Origin: Enterococcus faecium
GTDB taxonomy: Bacteria; Bacillota; Bacilli; Lactobacillales; Enterococcaceae
Assembly (NCBI RefSeq): GCF_029023785.1
Contig: NZ_CP118955.1
Coordinates: forward strand, 1,052,501-1,116,500
DNA: 64,000 nt
Direction: 5' to 3'
The position numbers and the translations under genes were made by a program. This document shows, one piece after another, positions 47,832-57,355 of this stretch. Within the stretch, counting starts at the first letter, position 1. Every line of letters starts with the position of its first letter. Below the pieces are notes generated by a model. The model did no database searches, had not been told where the DNA came from, and worked only from the letters and a program-made list of their open reading frames with translations.

Positions 47832-47878
47832 AAACATACCTGCGATAGATTAAAGCTATCACAGGTATGTTTTTTTAT
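47832..47878 (+). terminator. Terminator after the DUF1149 gene
   Basis: AAACATACCTGCGATAG pairs with CTATCACAGGTATGTTT, followed by a T-run at 47871-47877. Confidence 0.92.
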
Positions 47879-48036
47879 TACTAATTGTAAGCAAAAAGAA
47901 TGTCATTTCGATAAAAATCGTCTAAAATATAAAAGTCACTGAAAAAAATTTTTTCAGGAGGATGGTTGAAGAATCATTCTCGGGAACCTTTACTTCCTTC
48001 GATGGACTTGTCATTAATAATATGAGGAGGAGAAAA

Positions 48037-49428
48037 ATGACAACACTCATCACAGTTTTAGTGGTTCTAGTTTTTGCGGCATTATTATATGTGTTCTATC
48101 GTATGCAAAAGCGCCATACAAAATTTTCAACACGCGTCTTTACAGCATTAGGAGTTGGTATCGTCTTTGGCGGTCTGCTTCAATTGATCTTTGGTGTAGA
48201 CGACAAAGTCGTTACTCAATCAATGGAATGGATCGGGATTGTAGGTCAAGGATATGTATCATTCTTGCAAATGCTAGTTATGCCTTTAGTGTTTATTTCG
48301 ATCATTGGTGCATTCACAAAAATGAAAGTTTCTGAAAAGCTAGGGAAAATTAGTGCGACTGTATTGACTTCTTTACTTGGAACAACAGCTATTGCAGCAT
48401 TGATCGGAATTGGTTCAACAATGCTGTTCGGACTCCAAGGAGCTAAATTCACACAAGGAGCTGCAGAAACAGCACGAATCTCTGAACTGGCAACACGTCA
48501 GGAAACAGTTGAAAACTTATCGATTCCACAGCAGATTTTATCCTTTATCCCTAAAAACGTTTTTGCTGATTTAGCAGGTAGTCGTGCAACAAGTACGATT
48601 GGAGTCGTTATTTTCGCGGCATTTGTCGGAATCGCTTATCTAGGCGTGAAAAGAAAAGCGCCAAAAGAAGCAGCATTCTTTTCAGATTTAGTCGACAGTC
48701 TGTATAAAATCATTATGCGGATCGTGACGCTTGTTTTGCGTTTGACACCTTATGGAGTATTTGCTTTGATGACAAACGTTTTGGCAACAAGTGATTTTGC
48801 AGCTATCGTCAATTTAGGTAAATTTGTCGTTGCTTCTTACGTAGCATTGCTTGCTGTTTTGATTGTCCACTCACTGATTTTGATTGGTGCAAAAGTCAAT
48901 CCAATCAACTATTTCAAAAAAGCCTTTCCGGTATTGAGCTTTGCGTTTACTTCACGTTCAAGTGCTGGAGCTTTGCCATTGAATATCGAGACTCAGACAA
49001 AAGCTTTAGGAGTAGATGATGCAACAGCTAATTTCTCAGCAAGTTTTGGTTTGTCTATTGGACAAAACGGCTGTGCTGGCGTTTATCCAGCTATGTTGGC
49101 AACGATCGTCGCACCAGCAGCTGGAGTGAATGTCTTTAGTTTGGAATTTATTTTGATGCTTGTGGCAATTGTAACAATCAGTTCTTTTGGTGTAGCTGGA
49201 GTCGGTGGGGGCGCAACATTTGCTTCACTGATCGTTTTAGGGGCAATGAACTTGCCAGTAGCAATCGTTGGGTTAGTTATCTCTGTTGAACCATTAATCG
49301 ATATGGCACGTACAGCAGTAAACGTCAGCGGTAGCATGGTAGCTGGTATCGTGACAAGTGCACGCATCAAAGATTTAGATCGCGATGTCATCAATGATGA
49401 TTCTAAAGTGATCGATGTGAATGCATAG
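48037..49428 (+). CDS. tcyP: L-cystine:cation symporter TcyP
   Basis: A 463-residue DAACS-family (dicarboxylate/amino acid:cation) symporter. It closely follows Bacillus TcyP in length and motifs: RVFTALGVGIVFGG, QMLVMPLVFISIIGAFTKMK, FAFTSRSSAGALPLNIE (the serine-rich re-entrant loop), SIGQNGCAGVYPAML, GVAGVGGGATFASL and SVEPLIDMARTAVNVSGS. It imports cystine with a cation. It starts at ATG 48037 behind GAGGAGGAG; the in-frame ATG 47962 touches its own GGAGG and is unlikely. Downstream lie two palindromic repeat units and a terminator. Confidence 0.92.
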   Translation: MTTLITVLVVLVFAALLYVFYRMQKRHTKFSTRVFTALGVGIVFGGLLQLIFGVDDKVVTQSMEWIGIVGQGYVSFLQMLVMPLVFISIIGAFTKMKVSEKLGKISATVLTSLLGTTAIAALIGIGSTMLFGLQGAKFTQGAAETARISELATRQETVENLSIPQQILSFIPKNVFADLAGSRATSTIGVVIFAAFVGIAYLGVKRKAPKEAAFFSDLVDSLYKIIMRIVTLVLRLTPYGVFALMTNVLATSDFAAIVNLGKFVVASYVALLAVLIVHSLILIGAKVNPINYFKKAFPVLSFAFTSRSSAGALPLNIETQTKALGVDDATANFSASFGLSIGQNGCAGVYPAMLATIVAPAAGVNVFSLEFILMLVAIVTISSFGVAGVGGGATFASLIVLGAMNLPVAIVGLVISVEPLIDMARTAVNVSGSMVAGIVTSARIKDLDRDVINDDSKVIDVNA

Positions 49429-49435
49429 TCAAAAA

Positions 49436-49557
49436 GAGGTTGTGATAGAAGTGGTCAGCTTTAAGAAATAAGAAGAAGTTTCCTAAAAATAGTTTCTCAA
49501 ATTTTTGTGAAATTTCGGCTTATTTCCGAGAAGCTACTTCTGAAACACCGTGAATAA
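49436..49557 (+). repeat. Divergent 122-bp intergenic palindromic repeat unit
   Basis: It starts GAGGTTGTGA and ends near AACACCGTG, as the next unit does, and has the same 122-bp length. The interior is different: AGCTTTAAGAAATAAG on one side and CTTATTTCCGAGAAGCT on the other form the arms. It is a diverged subfamily of the repeat at 49558-49676. Confidence 0.7.
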
Positions 49558-49676
49558 GAGGTTGTGAAAAAGCTGCCCTGCATCAAGTAATAAGAACAGC
49601 CAAACAAAAATAGTTCCTCATATTTTACGTTTGGTTGAGCTTATTACCGCAGATGCAAGCTTTTGAACACCGTTTA
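49558..49676 (+). repeat. Intergenic palindromic repeat unit (same family as 57356-57840, opposite strand)
   Basis: The ~119-bp unit runs from GAGGTTGTGAAAAAGCTG through CTGCATC, GTAATAAG, CAGCCAAAC, then GTTTGG, CTTATTAC, GATGCA, AGCTTTT, to GAACACCGTTTA. Its reverse complement matches each of the four units downstream of murC closely. The arms make one long hairpin. Confidence 0.88.
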
Positions 49677-49679
49677 CCA

Positions 49680-49717
49680 GAGGTTGTGACTTGTTTTTAG
49701 TCACGACCTCTTTTTTT
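49680..49717 (+). terminator. Terminator ending the tcyP region
   Basis: GAGGTTGTGAC (49680-49690) pairs with GTCACGACCTC (49700-49710), then seven T. Its 5' arm is the same sequence that begins each repeat unit upstream. The 198 bases from here to the next gene hold no other clear feature. Confidence 0.92.
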
Positions 49718-49915
49718 ATTTATTCCATATAAATACACATTATTTATTCCGAAAAGTGAAAGCGTAAATAACAAAAACAACCAACTTATTTATTATTAAA
49801 GAAAAGCGTATTTAAGTAGGACGATTCTGTTGAGAGCTTTCGTAGATTTTCCCATTTTCCTATGGTAAACTGACAAAGTTGAGAATGTTAGAACAGATCG
49901 TTTAGGAGGAAACAG

Positions 49916-50284
49916 ATGTTTACGAATGAAATAAAAATCATGCTTTATGTGGACGATGTAGAAAAAAATGCAACGTTTTGGAGAGCAGTTGGCTTTGCGG
50001 AAAAAGATCGTCAAGAAATGGATGGGACGCTTATAATTGAAGTAGGAGTTGAGGACAGTCAAACCTCATTTCTGTTATATGATCGAGCATTTGTTGAGTC
50101 CCATTCACCTGGCACAGCTACTAGTGCCCCATCTTTGATGTTTTACAGTAAAGATATCTTTGGACTATATAAAAAAATGCAGACGCAATCAGTCACATTA
50201 GGTGATATGGTACAGCTTGGAGAAGAATATGTCTTTAACTTTGCTGATCCCGATGGCAACTACTTTGCGGTTACAGGTAAATAA
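49916..50284 (+). CDS. VOC-superfamily (glyoxalase/bleomycin-resistance-like) protein
   Basis: A 122-residue protein with the paired beta-alpha-beta-beta-beta pattern of the VOC fold: IKIMLYVDDVEKNATFWRAV at the start and YVFNFADPDGNYFAVTG at the end. Such proteins bind a metal or small molecule; the likely ligand positions are not clearly all present, so enzyme or binding activity is open. It starts after TTAGGAGGAAACAG. It is a single gene bounded by terminators. Confidence 0.85.
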   Translation: MFTNEIKIMLYVDDVEKNATFWRAVGFAEKDRQEMDGTLIIEVGVEDSQTSFLLYDRAFVESHSPGTATSAPSLMFYSKDIFGLYKKMQTQSVTLGDMVQLGEEYVFNFADPDGNYFAVTGK

Positions 50285-50291
50285 TAGAAAT

Positions 50292-50336
50292 AAAGACTTT
50301 GTTTTTCTGTGCGAAACAGGAAAGCGAAGTCTTTTT
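50292..50336 (+). terminator. Terminator after the VOC gene
   Basis: AAAGACTT.GTTT pairs with AAGC.AAGTCTTT around a GCGAAAC-type loop; the T-run follows. Confidence 0.85.
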
Positions 50337-50463
50337 AATTCAAATAATAATATTATGTAAACAAAAAACTTTCCATGCGTAATTATACACAAGCAAATAA
50401 ATCGTCAAATGCGAACGCCTTCTTTATACTGTTTAGGAACGAAAAGAAGGAAGGAAGAAATAC

Positions 50464-51405
50464 ATGGATTATCAAGTACTGCTTTATTACAATTATACAA
50501 AAATCGAAGAACCAGAGGAATTTGCCAAAAATCATTTAGCCTTTTGCAAATCTTTGGATCTTAAAGGTCGTATTCTAGTAGCTGAAGAAGGAATAAATGG
50601 TACTGTGTCTGGAACCGTTGAAAACACGACTGCCTATATGAAAGCAATGAAAGCTGATCCTCGATTTGCTGATACGATGTTCAAGATCGATCCAAGCGAA
50701 GGACATGCCTTTAAGAAGATGTTTGTAAGATACCGTCCAGAGCTTGTAAGTTTAAAGCTAGAAGAGGACATTGATCCAAACCAAGTGACAGGTGCCTATC
50801 TTTCACCGCAAGAATTTAAAGAAGCTATTTTAGATGAACAGACAGTGGTGATTGATGCACGGAATGATTATGAATATGACTTGGGACATTTTCGAGGGGC
50901 TGTACGCCCAGATATACGCAGTTTTCGAGAGCTTCCAGACTGGATCCGCGAGCACAAAGAAGAATTTATGGAAAAACGGGTAGTGACCTACTGTACTGGT
51001 GGCATTCGTTGCGAGAAGTTTTCTGGTTGGCTTGTCCGTGAAGGATTCAAAGATGTCGGACAGCTGCATGGCGGTATTGCTACTTATGGTAAGGATCCTG
51101 AAGTCCAAGGAGAATTATGGGACGGCAAGATGTATGTGTTTGATGAACGGATCGCTGTCGATATCAACCAAGTAGATAAACAAATCGTCGGTCGCGACTG
51201 GTTTGACGGAACACCATGTGAACGATATATCAATTGTAGCAATCCTGAGTGCAATCGTCAGATTCTTGCTTCCATTGAAAATGAAGAAAAACATTTAGGA
51301 GCATGTAGCATAGAGTGTGCGAAACATCCGCGCAATCGCTATGTTCAAGACCATGGAATCTCTCCAGAAGAAGCAGAACTGCGGTTTACAGCTTTAATTA
51401 AATAG
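50464..51405 (+). CDS. trhO: tRNA uridine(34) hydroxylase TrhO (rhodanese family)
   Basis: A 313-residue protein of the YceA/YbfQ family, which uses O2 to make 5-hydroxyuridine at tRNA position 34. The N-terminal acylphosphatase-like domain ([19 protein letters not shown]) is followed by a rhodanese domain with [16 protein letters not shown] and the active-site Cys in [18 protein letters not shown]-terminal cysteine cluster ([10 protein letters not shown] and [11 protein letters not shown]) is typical of the family. It starts after AAGGAAGGAAG. Single gene. Confidence 0.93.
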   Translation: MDYQVLLYYNYTKIEEPEEFAKNHLAFCKSLDLKGRILVAEEGINGTVSGTVENTTAYMKAMKADPRFADTMFKIDPSEGHAFKKMFVRYRPELVSLKLEEDIDPNQVTGAYLSPQEFKEAILDEQTVVIDARNDYEYDLGHFRGAVRPDIRSFRELPDWIREHKEEFMEKRVVTYCTGGIRCEKFSGWLVREGFKDVGQLHGGIATYGKDPEVQGELWDGKMYVFDERIAVDINQVDKQIVGRDWFDGTPCERYINCSNPECNRQILASIENEEKHLGACSIECAKHPRNRYVQDHGISPEEAELRFTALIK

Positions 51406-51473
51406 AAAACAATAGTTTTGATTGTCGACCATTTCCAATATGCGCTATACTAGCGTTGAGGATGGTGATCCAC

Positions 51474-52205
51474 ATGAAATCATTGATTTATGCTATTGGG
51501 GATGTCCATGGCAAACATGAGCTTTTTGAAAAACTTATTCACTATTATGATCCAAAGATCCATCAGCTTGTTTTATTAGGGGATCTCAATGATCGAGGTC
51601 CTCGTACAAAAGAATGTTTTTTATTAGGAAAGCAATTAGTCGAAGAAACAGGAGCCATTTACCTCCGGGGAAACCATGAAGAATATTTTTTGCAATTTCT
51701 GCAATCACCGGAGGACTGGTATGCGCCTTATATGAGAAATGGTGGAAAAGAAACGTTTGAAAGCCTGATTCACCCAGGGGCATCGGAGGAATACTCCCCA
51801 ACTGAAATCTCGATGATGATCCAATCGAGATATTCAGAACTGATTAAATTTTTAGTCCAGCGCCCCTTGTATTATGAATGGGAAAATTATCTTTTTGTCC
51901 ATGCCGGTGTGGATTTGACAAAGAAAGACTGGCGTAAGACAAGTCTAAGAGACTTTATTTGGATAAGGGAACCATTTCATGAAGGGAAAAACAATACAGG
52001 TAAGACAATTGTATTTGGACATACGATTACACCAATGCTCCATGGAGATATGCAGACAACAGACCTCTGGATTCAGGATCATAAAATCGGAATGGACGGT
52101 GGGGCTGTATTCGGAGGGTCATTGCATGGGGTTGTTTTTGACAAGGAAGGTATTCTTCAAGATATTGAATATCAGAACAACGAAGGACCTTGGCATGGAA
52201 TCTGA
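51474..52205 (+). CDS. PPP-family metallophosphatase (PrpA/lambda phosphatase-like)
   Basis: A 243-residue calcineurin-like phosphoesterase. The three metal-binding signatures are intact: YAIGDVHGKHELFEKL, LGDLNDRGPRTKE and LRGNHEEYF, followed by His in LFVHAGVDL and VFGHTIT. It hydrolyses phosphomonoesters with two metal ions; Ser/Thr/Tyr phosphoproteins or diadenosine tetraphosphate are family substrates. It starts at ATG 51474 after GAGGATGGTGATC; ATGs at 51456 and 51462 are in frame but lack a ribosome binding site. Confidence 0.88.
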   Translation: MKSLIYAIGDVHGKHELFEKLIHYYDPKIHQLVLLGDLNDRGPRTKECFLLGKQLVEETGAIYLRGNHEEYFLQFLQSPEDWYAPYMRNGGKETFESLIHPGASEEYSPTEISMMIQSRYSELIKFLVQRPLYYEWENYLFVHAGVDLTKKDWRKTSLRDFIWIREPFHEGKNNTGKTIVFGHTITPMLHGDMQTTDLWIQDHKIGMDGGAVFGGSLHGVVFDKEGILQDIEYQNNEGPWHGI

Positions 52206-52219
52206 CTAATGGAAAGAAT

Positions 52220-52255
52220 GAAGGAGCTGTGACTTTGTTGCGGCTCTTTTTATTT
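52220..52255 (+). terminator. Terminator after the metallophosphatase gene
   Basis: AAGGAGC pairs with GCTCTTTT around a 15-base loop with extra C-G pairing, followed by a T-rich run. Confidence 0.75.
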
Positions 52256-52348
52256 TTATAGAGAATATTGTTTCTTTCAGTAGTTTAACCCAGGATAAAA
52301 AGTATGATAGAATAAAGAAGCAATTTTTAGCAGAAAAGAGGCATTTTA

Positions 52349-54529
52349 ATGACGGAAAATTTGAACCAGACGATCATTCAGCTTGTACAAAAAGAACTTT
52401 CAGACTATCGTCCTAAGCAGTTGACTACTGTACTTAATTTGTTAAATGAAGGAAACACTGTTCCTTTTATCGCGCGTTACCGAAAAGAAATGACTGGAAG
52501 TCTTGATGAAGTCCAGATTCGTGAAATCGAAGAGCGGTATGCCTATCTTGAAAACTTAGAAAAACGTAAAACTGAAGTGATTCGGCTAATCGATGAACAA
52601 GGGAAACTGACTCCCGAGTTAGAAGCAGAAATCACCCAAGCCGTGAAAATGCAACAAGTGGAAGATTTGTATCGTCCATACAAACAAAAACGACGGACAA
52701 AAGCAACGATTGCTAAAGAAAAAGGACTTGAACCACTCGCGAAGTGGCTGATGCAGCTTACAGATGGAGAGGTGCAATCTGAAGCAGAAAAATATATTGA
52801 CAAAGAAAAAGAAGTCTCTTCTGCCGAAGAAGCGTTGCACGGTGCTCATGAGATTATTGCTGAACAAGTCAGCGATAATGCAAAATTTCGGACTTGGATT
52901 CGGTCTTATACGTATAACAAAGGTATGTATGTCAGCAATGTCAAGGATGAGCAAGCAGATGAAAAAGGCGTATATGAAATGTATTATGACTTTGCAGAAC
53001 CCGTCCATAAAATGGTTTCTCATCGAATATTAGCTACTAATCGTGGAGAAAAAGAAGATATTCTGAAAGTATTCTTTCAAGTAGATGAAGCAGCAATTTT
53101 AGCTTACTTGGATCGCCAAATAGTCAAAAATCCTGCCTCTCCTTCTTCTTCATTCGTCAGAGAAGCCTATCAGGATAGTTATAAACGCTTTATTCAGCCA
53201 GCAATCGAGCGAGAACTGCGCAATGAATTGACTGAAAAGGCAGATGAGCAAGCAATCGCTATTTTCGGCGAAAACCTCCGTAATCTTTTGTTGCAACCGC
53301 CACTAAAAGGTAAAGTTGTCCTGGGATTTGATCCGGCTTATCGTACTGGATGTAAACTAGCAGTCGTAGATGCGACAGGGAAAGTTTTAGCAATCGAAGT
53401 TATTTATCCTCATAAACCTGCAGCGCAAGCAAAAAGAGAAGCTGCTGGACCAGCTTTTATCCAATTAATTAATAAATATCAAGTAGATATGGTAGCTATC
53501 GGAAATGGTACAGCCAGTCGGGAATCTGAACTTTTTGTGGCTGAGCAGTTGAAATCCGCCGACCATAAAACCTATTACGCTATCGTCAACGAAGCAGGCG
53601 CTTCTGTTTACTCCGCTAGCGAAATTGCACGAAAAGAATTTCCGCATCTACAAGTTGAAGAAAGAAGTGCTGTTTCTATTGCCCGTCGCCTGCAAGATCC
53701 TTTAGCTGAATTAGTCAAAATCGATCCTAAAGCTGTCGGAGTAGGCCAGTACCAACATGACGTTTCTCAAAAACGTTTGGCTGAACAATTGGATTTTGTT
53801 GTGGAAACAGCGGTTAACCAAGTAGGTGTGGATGTGAATACAGCAAGCCCGCAGCTCTTGCAGCATATATCAGGATTGAATAAAACAACTGCCCAAAACA
53901 TTGTCATTTATCGTGAAGAAAACGGAGAATTCACCGCACGAACTCAATTGAAAAAAGTGCCACGCTTAGGACCAAAAGCATATGAACAAGCAATCGGATT
54001 CTTGCGAGTCCCTGGTGGGAAAAACATTTTGGACAACACAGGTATCCATCCCGAAAGTTATTCTATTGCAAAAGAAATATTAACTTCAGTCCAACTTTCA
54101 GAAAAAGAGCTTGGTACAGAAGAAGCAGTAGAAAAATTGACACGATTATCCGTAGAGAAACTGGCTGAAAGCCTATCAGTCGGAGAAGAAACGTTAGCCG
54201 ATATTTTAGCTGGGCTGACACAACCTGGACGAGATATGCGTGATGAGATGCCAGCGCCCTTATTACGTACAGATGTATTGAGTATGGAAGACTTGAAACC
54301 AGGGATGGAATTGACTGGAACGGTCCGTAATGTCATTGACTTCGGCGCATTTGTTGATATCGGTGTGAAGCAAGACGGACTTGTCCATATATCGAAACTC
54401 AGCAAAAAATTCGTCAAGCATCCTACAGATGTCGTGTCAGTAGGAGATATCGTAACAGTTTGGATAGAACAAGTCGATACGAAAAAAGGCAGAATCAGTT
54501 TGACGATGCTTTCCCCTTATGAAGAGTAA
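52349..54529 (+). CDS. tex: Tex-family RNA-binding transcription accessory protein
   Basis: A 726-residue Tex protein. The N-terminal helical region has VPFIARYRKEMTGSLDE; a YqgF/RNase H-like domain has VLGFDPAYRTGCKLAVVD; helix-hairpin-helix segments are VNTASPQLLQHISGLN and FTARTQLKKVPRLGPKAYE; and the C-terminal S1 domain (~650-725) is GMELTGTVRNVIDFGAFVDI. Tex proteins bind RNA and the transcription machinery. It is followed within 20 bases by the SprT-like gene, suggesting one transcript. Confidence 0.95.
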   Translation: MTENLNQTIIQLVQKELSDYRPKQLTTVLNLLNEGNTVPFIARYRKEMTGSLDEVQIREIEERYAYLENLEKRKTEVIRLIDEQGKLTPELEAEITQAVKMQQVEDLYRPYKQKRRTKATIAKEKGLEPLAKWLMQLTDGEVQSEAEKYIDKEKEVSSAEEALHGAHEIIAEQVSDNAKFRTWIRSYTYNKGMYVSNVKDEQADEKGVYEMYYDFAEPVHKMVSHRILATNRGEKEDILKVFFQVDEAAILAYLDRQIVKNPASPSSSFVREAYQDSYKRFIQPAIERELRNELTEKADEQAIAIFGENLRNLLLQPPLKGKVVLGFDPAYRTGCKLAVVDATGKVLAIEVIYPHKPAAQAKREAAGPAFIQLINKYQVDMVAIGNGTASRESELFVAEQLKSADHKTYYAIVNEAGASVYSASEIARKEFPHLQVEERSAVSIARRLQDPLAELVKIDPKAVGVGQYQHDVSQKRLAEQLDFVVETAVNQVGVDVNTASPQLLQHISGLNKTTAQNIVIYREENGEFTARTQLKKVPRLGPKAYEQAIGFLRVPGGKNILDNTGIHPESYSIAKEILTSVQLSEKELGTEEAVEKLTRLSVEKLAESLSVGEETLADILAGLTQPGRDMRDEMPAPLLRTDVLSMEDLKPGMELTGTVRNVIDFGAFVDIGVKQDGLVHISKLSKKFVKHPTDVVSVGDIVTVWIEQVDTKKGRISLTMLSPYEE

Positions 54530-54548
54530 CAATGAGGAGTAACAAAAA

Positions 54549-55031
54549 TTGACACAAGAAGAACTGCAGCAGTTAGTAGAAGAGATATCATTAAAAAGCT
54601 TCCAGCTTCCTTTCAAGCACCAAGCAATGTTCAATCCACGCTTACGTACAACTGGCGGGCGCTATCATTTAAACGATCATCATTTAGATTTTAATGCGAA
54701 GCTATTTGAAGAGTCAGACGAAGAGACGATTGCAGGAATCATCAAACATGAACTTTGCCATTATCATCTTCATCTAGCTGGAAGAGGGTATCAGCATAAA
54801 GATATGGATTTCAAGTATCTTTTGAAAAAAACAGGAGGGTTGCGCTATGCACCAGCCTTGACGAAGAAACAGATAAAGATGGAGTATTATCGATGCCAAG
54901 ATTGTTCTGCCACGATCTGCCGCAAGAGAAGAATCGATGTACGCAAATATCGTTGTGGAAGATGTCATGGAGAAATCAAATGGATTGAGACAAAAAGAGA
55001 AGACTTTAATGAAGCACAAAAAATCAGATGA
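54549..55031 (+). CDS. SprT-like zinc metalloprotein
   Basis: A 160-residue SprT-family protein. The zinc-metalloprotease-like motif is IIKHELCHYHLHLAG, and a C-terminal zinc ribbon is formed by RCQDCSATI and YRCGRCHG. Relatives include Bacillus YdcK; the eukaryotic SprT-domain protein Spartan degrades DNA-crosslinked proteins, but bacterial function is unproven. The start is TTG at 54549, with GAGGAG at 54533-54538; no ATG fits. It lies 19 bases after tex. Confidence 0.9.
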   Translation: MTQEELQQLVEEISLKSFQLPFKHQAMFNPRLRTTGGRYHLNDHHLDFNAKLFEESDEETIAGIIKHELCHYHLHLAGRGYQHKDMDFKYLLKKTGGLRYAPALTKKQIKMEYYRCQDCSATICRKRRIDVRKYRCGRCHGEIKWIETKREDFNEAQKIR

Positions 55032-55046
55032 AAGGATAGAAGGCCT

Positions 55047-55808
55047 TTGGAAAAAAGTGAGCAGAGGAATCTAAAAGACTGGAATCAGCTATTAAATTTT
55101 TTAGCCGCACCTGAAGAGGGAAATTTTGAGGAACTGACGGCACCTACACTTATTTTAGCTGGAAACTGTCTTCCTATCTTAGCTGATAAAGCAGCACAAA
55201 TGTATTTAAATGGCCAAGTAGATCAATTGTTTTTGGTCGGAGGGGTGGGGCATGCGACTAGAATCCTTTATGAGAATTTTGAAAAGCAAGGATTTCATTT
55301 TGAAGATGGCATGAGTGAAAGTGAAATCTGTCGTCAGTATCTAAAAGAAGTCTATGATTTGCCCGATAAGGCTTTTCTGATAGAATCGAAGTCTACAAAT
55401 TCTGGAGAGAACGCCACTTTTTCACTGGAGATTCTTCATTCCTTAGGAGCTGTACCAGAAAAAATCTTATTGATGAATGATCCGACACTGCAACGCAGGA
55501 CTCGAGCAACTTTTGAGAAAGTATGGCAAAATGAACAAACTATTTTCGCGAATGCTGTGCCATTTGTGCCGGAAATCCTTCACTTTTCTGAAGAGATCAT
55601 CTTTACAGCAAAAGAACTGAATCATCAATGGCCTAAGGAATATTTCCATGCGCTAGTATTAGGAGAAATGGAACGTCTCCATGACGATGAGAACGGCTAT
55701 GGTCCGAAAGGAAAAGATTTTATTCCTCACATTGATATATCAGAGGAAGTTTGGTCTTCTTACACCAGAATTAAAGAGTCAATAAAAACGGATTTTTCCC
55801 GTACTTGA
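55047..55808 (+). CDS. YdcF/DUF218-family protein
   Basis: A 253-residue protein with a DUF218 (YdcF/SanA/ElyC) core: TLILAGNCLPILADKAAQMY, LFLVGGVGHATRIL, SESEICRQYLKEVYDLPDKA, LIESKSTNSGENATFSLEIL and LMNDPTLQRRTRATF. YdcF-type proteins bind nucleotides such as SAM; related SanA/ElyC proteins affect the cell envelope. It has no signal peptide and should be cytoplasmic. The start is TTG at 55047 behind AAAGGAT, the second TTG start in a row in this operon. Confidence 0.87.
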   Translation: MEKSEQRNLKDWNQLLNFLAAPEEGNFEELTAPTLILAGNCLPILADKAAQMYLNGQVDQLFLVGGVGHATRILYENFEKQGFHFEDGMSESEICRQYLKEVYDLPDKAFLIESKSTNSGENATFSLEILHSLGAVPEKILLMNDPTLQRRTRATFEKVWQNEQTIFANAVPFVPEILHFSEEIIFTAKELNHQWPKEYFHALVLGEMERLHDDENGYGPKGKDFIPHIDISEEVWSSYTRIKESIKTDFSRT

Positions 55809-55848
55809 CCATTTTAGCAAGCGAATCCTCCTTTCCAAATAAATTTGG

Positions 55849-55877
55849 TTGAAATTTTCAATCGTTTATAAGATAAT
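55849..55877 (+). promoter_or_regulatory. Promoter of murC
   Basis: TTGAAA at 55849-55854, a 17-bp spacer and GATAAT at 55872-55877. It lies 61 bases before the murC start. Confidence 0.68.
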
Positions 55878-55938
55878 GAGGAGCGTGTTGAATGTAATAG
55901 CTAAAAGAATGGACGCTAGATAAGAGAAGAGGATTCAA

Positions 55939-57273
55939 ATGGAAAATCAAAATAAATTGTATCATTTTGTTGGTATCAAAGGTTCAGGAATGAGCTCCTT
56001 GGCTCTTGTTTTACATGAACAAGGTCTAAATGTCCAAGGATCAGACATTGAAAAATATTTCTTTACACAAAGAGATTTAGAAAAAGCAAATATCACGATT
56101 CTGCCATTTAACGCAGATAATGTAAAACCAGGGATGACGATCATTGCAGGAAATGCATTTCCTGATTCACATGAAGAAATCCAGCGAGCAAAAGAATTAG
56201 GTTTGGAAGTGATTCGCTATCACGACTTTATTGGTCATTTTATCCAAAATTATACGAGTATCGCTGTAACAGGCTCTCACGGAAAAACAAGTACGACTGG
56301 ACTGCTCTCTCATGTATTGAGTGGTGTCCGTCCAACAAGTTATCTAATTGGAGATGGAACAGGACATGGTGATCCGCAAGCGGAATTCTTTTCATTTGAG
56401 GCCTGTGAATATCGCCGTCATTTCCTTGCCTATTCACCAGACTATGCAATCATGACCAATATCGATTTTGATCATCCGGATTATTATACAAGTATCGACG
56501 ATGTATTTACAGCTTTCCAAACAATGGCTGGACAAGTGAAAAAAGCTATTTTTGCGTATGGTGACGATGCTTATTTACGCAAATTAAAAGCAAATGTGCC
56601 GATTTATTATTATGGTGTCACAGAAAACGATGATATCCAAGCACGAAACATCGAACGCACAACTTCTGGTTCTGCTTTTGATGTCTATCATGGGGATGAA
56701 TTTGTTGGGCACTTCACTGTACCAGCATTCGGTAAACACAATATCTTAAATGCTTTAGGTGTTATTGCAGTAGCTTATTTCGAAAAACTGGATCTGAAAG
56801 AAGTTGCAGAAGAAATGCTGACTTTCCCAGGAGTAAAACGTCGATTCAGTGAAAAGATCGTAGCAGACATGACCGTAGTCGATGATTATGCGCATCACCC
56901 TGCAGAGATCAAAGCAACGATTGATGGCGCACGCCAAAAATATCCAGATAAAGAAATAATTGCAGTTTTCCAACCCCATACGTTTACGCGTACGATTGCA
57001 TTGATGGATGAATTTGCAGAAGCACTTGATTTAGCTGATAAAGTTTACTTATGCGATATTTTTGGTTCGGCTCGGGAAGAACAAGGAAACGTTAAGATTG
57101 AAGACCTTGGAGCGAAAATCAAAAAAGGTGGAGAAGTCATCAAAGAAAATAATGTATCTCCATTGTTAGATTATCATGATGCAGTAGTAATCTTCATGGG
57201 TGCTGGAGATGTTCAAAAATTTGAACAAGCGTATGAAAAACTTTTAAGCAGCACGACGAAAAATGTACTGTAA
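55939..57273 (+). CDS. murC: UDP-N-acetylmuramate--L-alanine ligase
   Basis: A 444-residue ATP-dependent ligase that adds L-Ala to UDP-MurNAc, the first peptide step of peptidoglycan precursor synthesis. The N-terminal UDP-binding fold carries [19 protein letters not shown]. The ATP loop is [18 protein letters not shown], later motifs are [11 protein letters not shown] and [12 protein letters not shown], and the C-terminal domain has [14 protein letters not shown] and FQPHTFTRT. It starts after AGAAGAGGATT. It is a single gene followed by a terminator and the repeat array. Confidence 0.97.
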   Translation: MENQNKLYHFVGIKGSGMSSLALVLHEQGLNVQGSDIEKYFFTQRDLEKANITILPFNADNVKPGMTIIAGNAFPDSHEEIQRAKELGLEVIRYHDFIGHFIQNYTSIAVTGSHGKTSTTGLLSHVLSGVRPTSYLIGDGTGHGDPQAEFFSFEACEYRRHFLAYSPDYAIMTNIDFDHPDYYTSIDDVFTAFQTMAGQVKKAIFAYGDDAYLRKLKANVPIYYYGVTENDDIQARNIERTTSGSAFDVYHGDEFVGHFTVPAFGKHNILNALGVIAVAYFEKLDLKEVAEEMLTFPGVKRRFSEKIVADMTVVDDYAHHPAEIKATIDGARQKYPDKEIIAVFQPHTFTRTIALMDEFAEALDLADKVYLCDIFGSAREEQGNVKIEDLGAKIKKGGEVIKENNVSPLLDYHDAVVIFMGAGDVQKFEQAYEKLLSSTTKNVL

Positions 57274-57308
57274 TACAATTACTGCAGTGTCCTTATAAAA
57301 ATAGAAAG

Positions 57309-57346
57309 AGGGGGAGTGGCAAAAATCTTGCCAATCCCCCTTTTTT
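57309..57346 (+). terminator. Terminator after murC
   Basis: GGGGGAGTGGCAA pairs with TTGCCAATCCCCC, one bulge, followed by six T. Confidence 0.93.
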
Positions 57347-57355
57347 GCAACTTAT

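Noticed and set aside
47962..48036. In-frame N-terminal extension of TcyP starting at ATG 47962
   Set aside because: GGAGG directly touches the ATG with no spacer, the added residues are not hydrophobic or family-like, and GAGGAGGAG before ATG 48037 is ideal.
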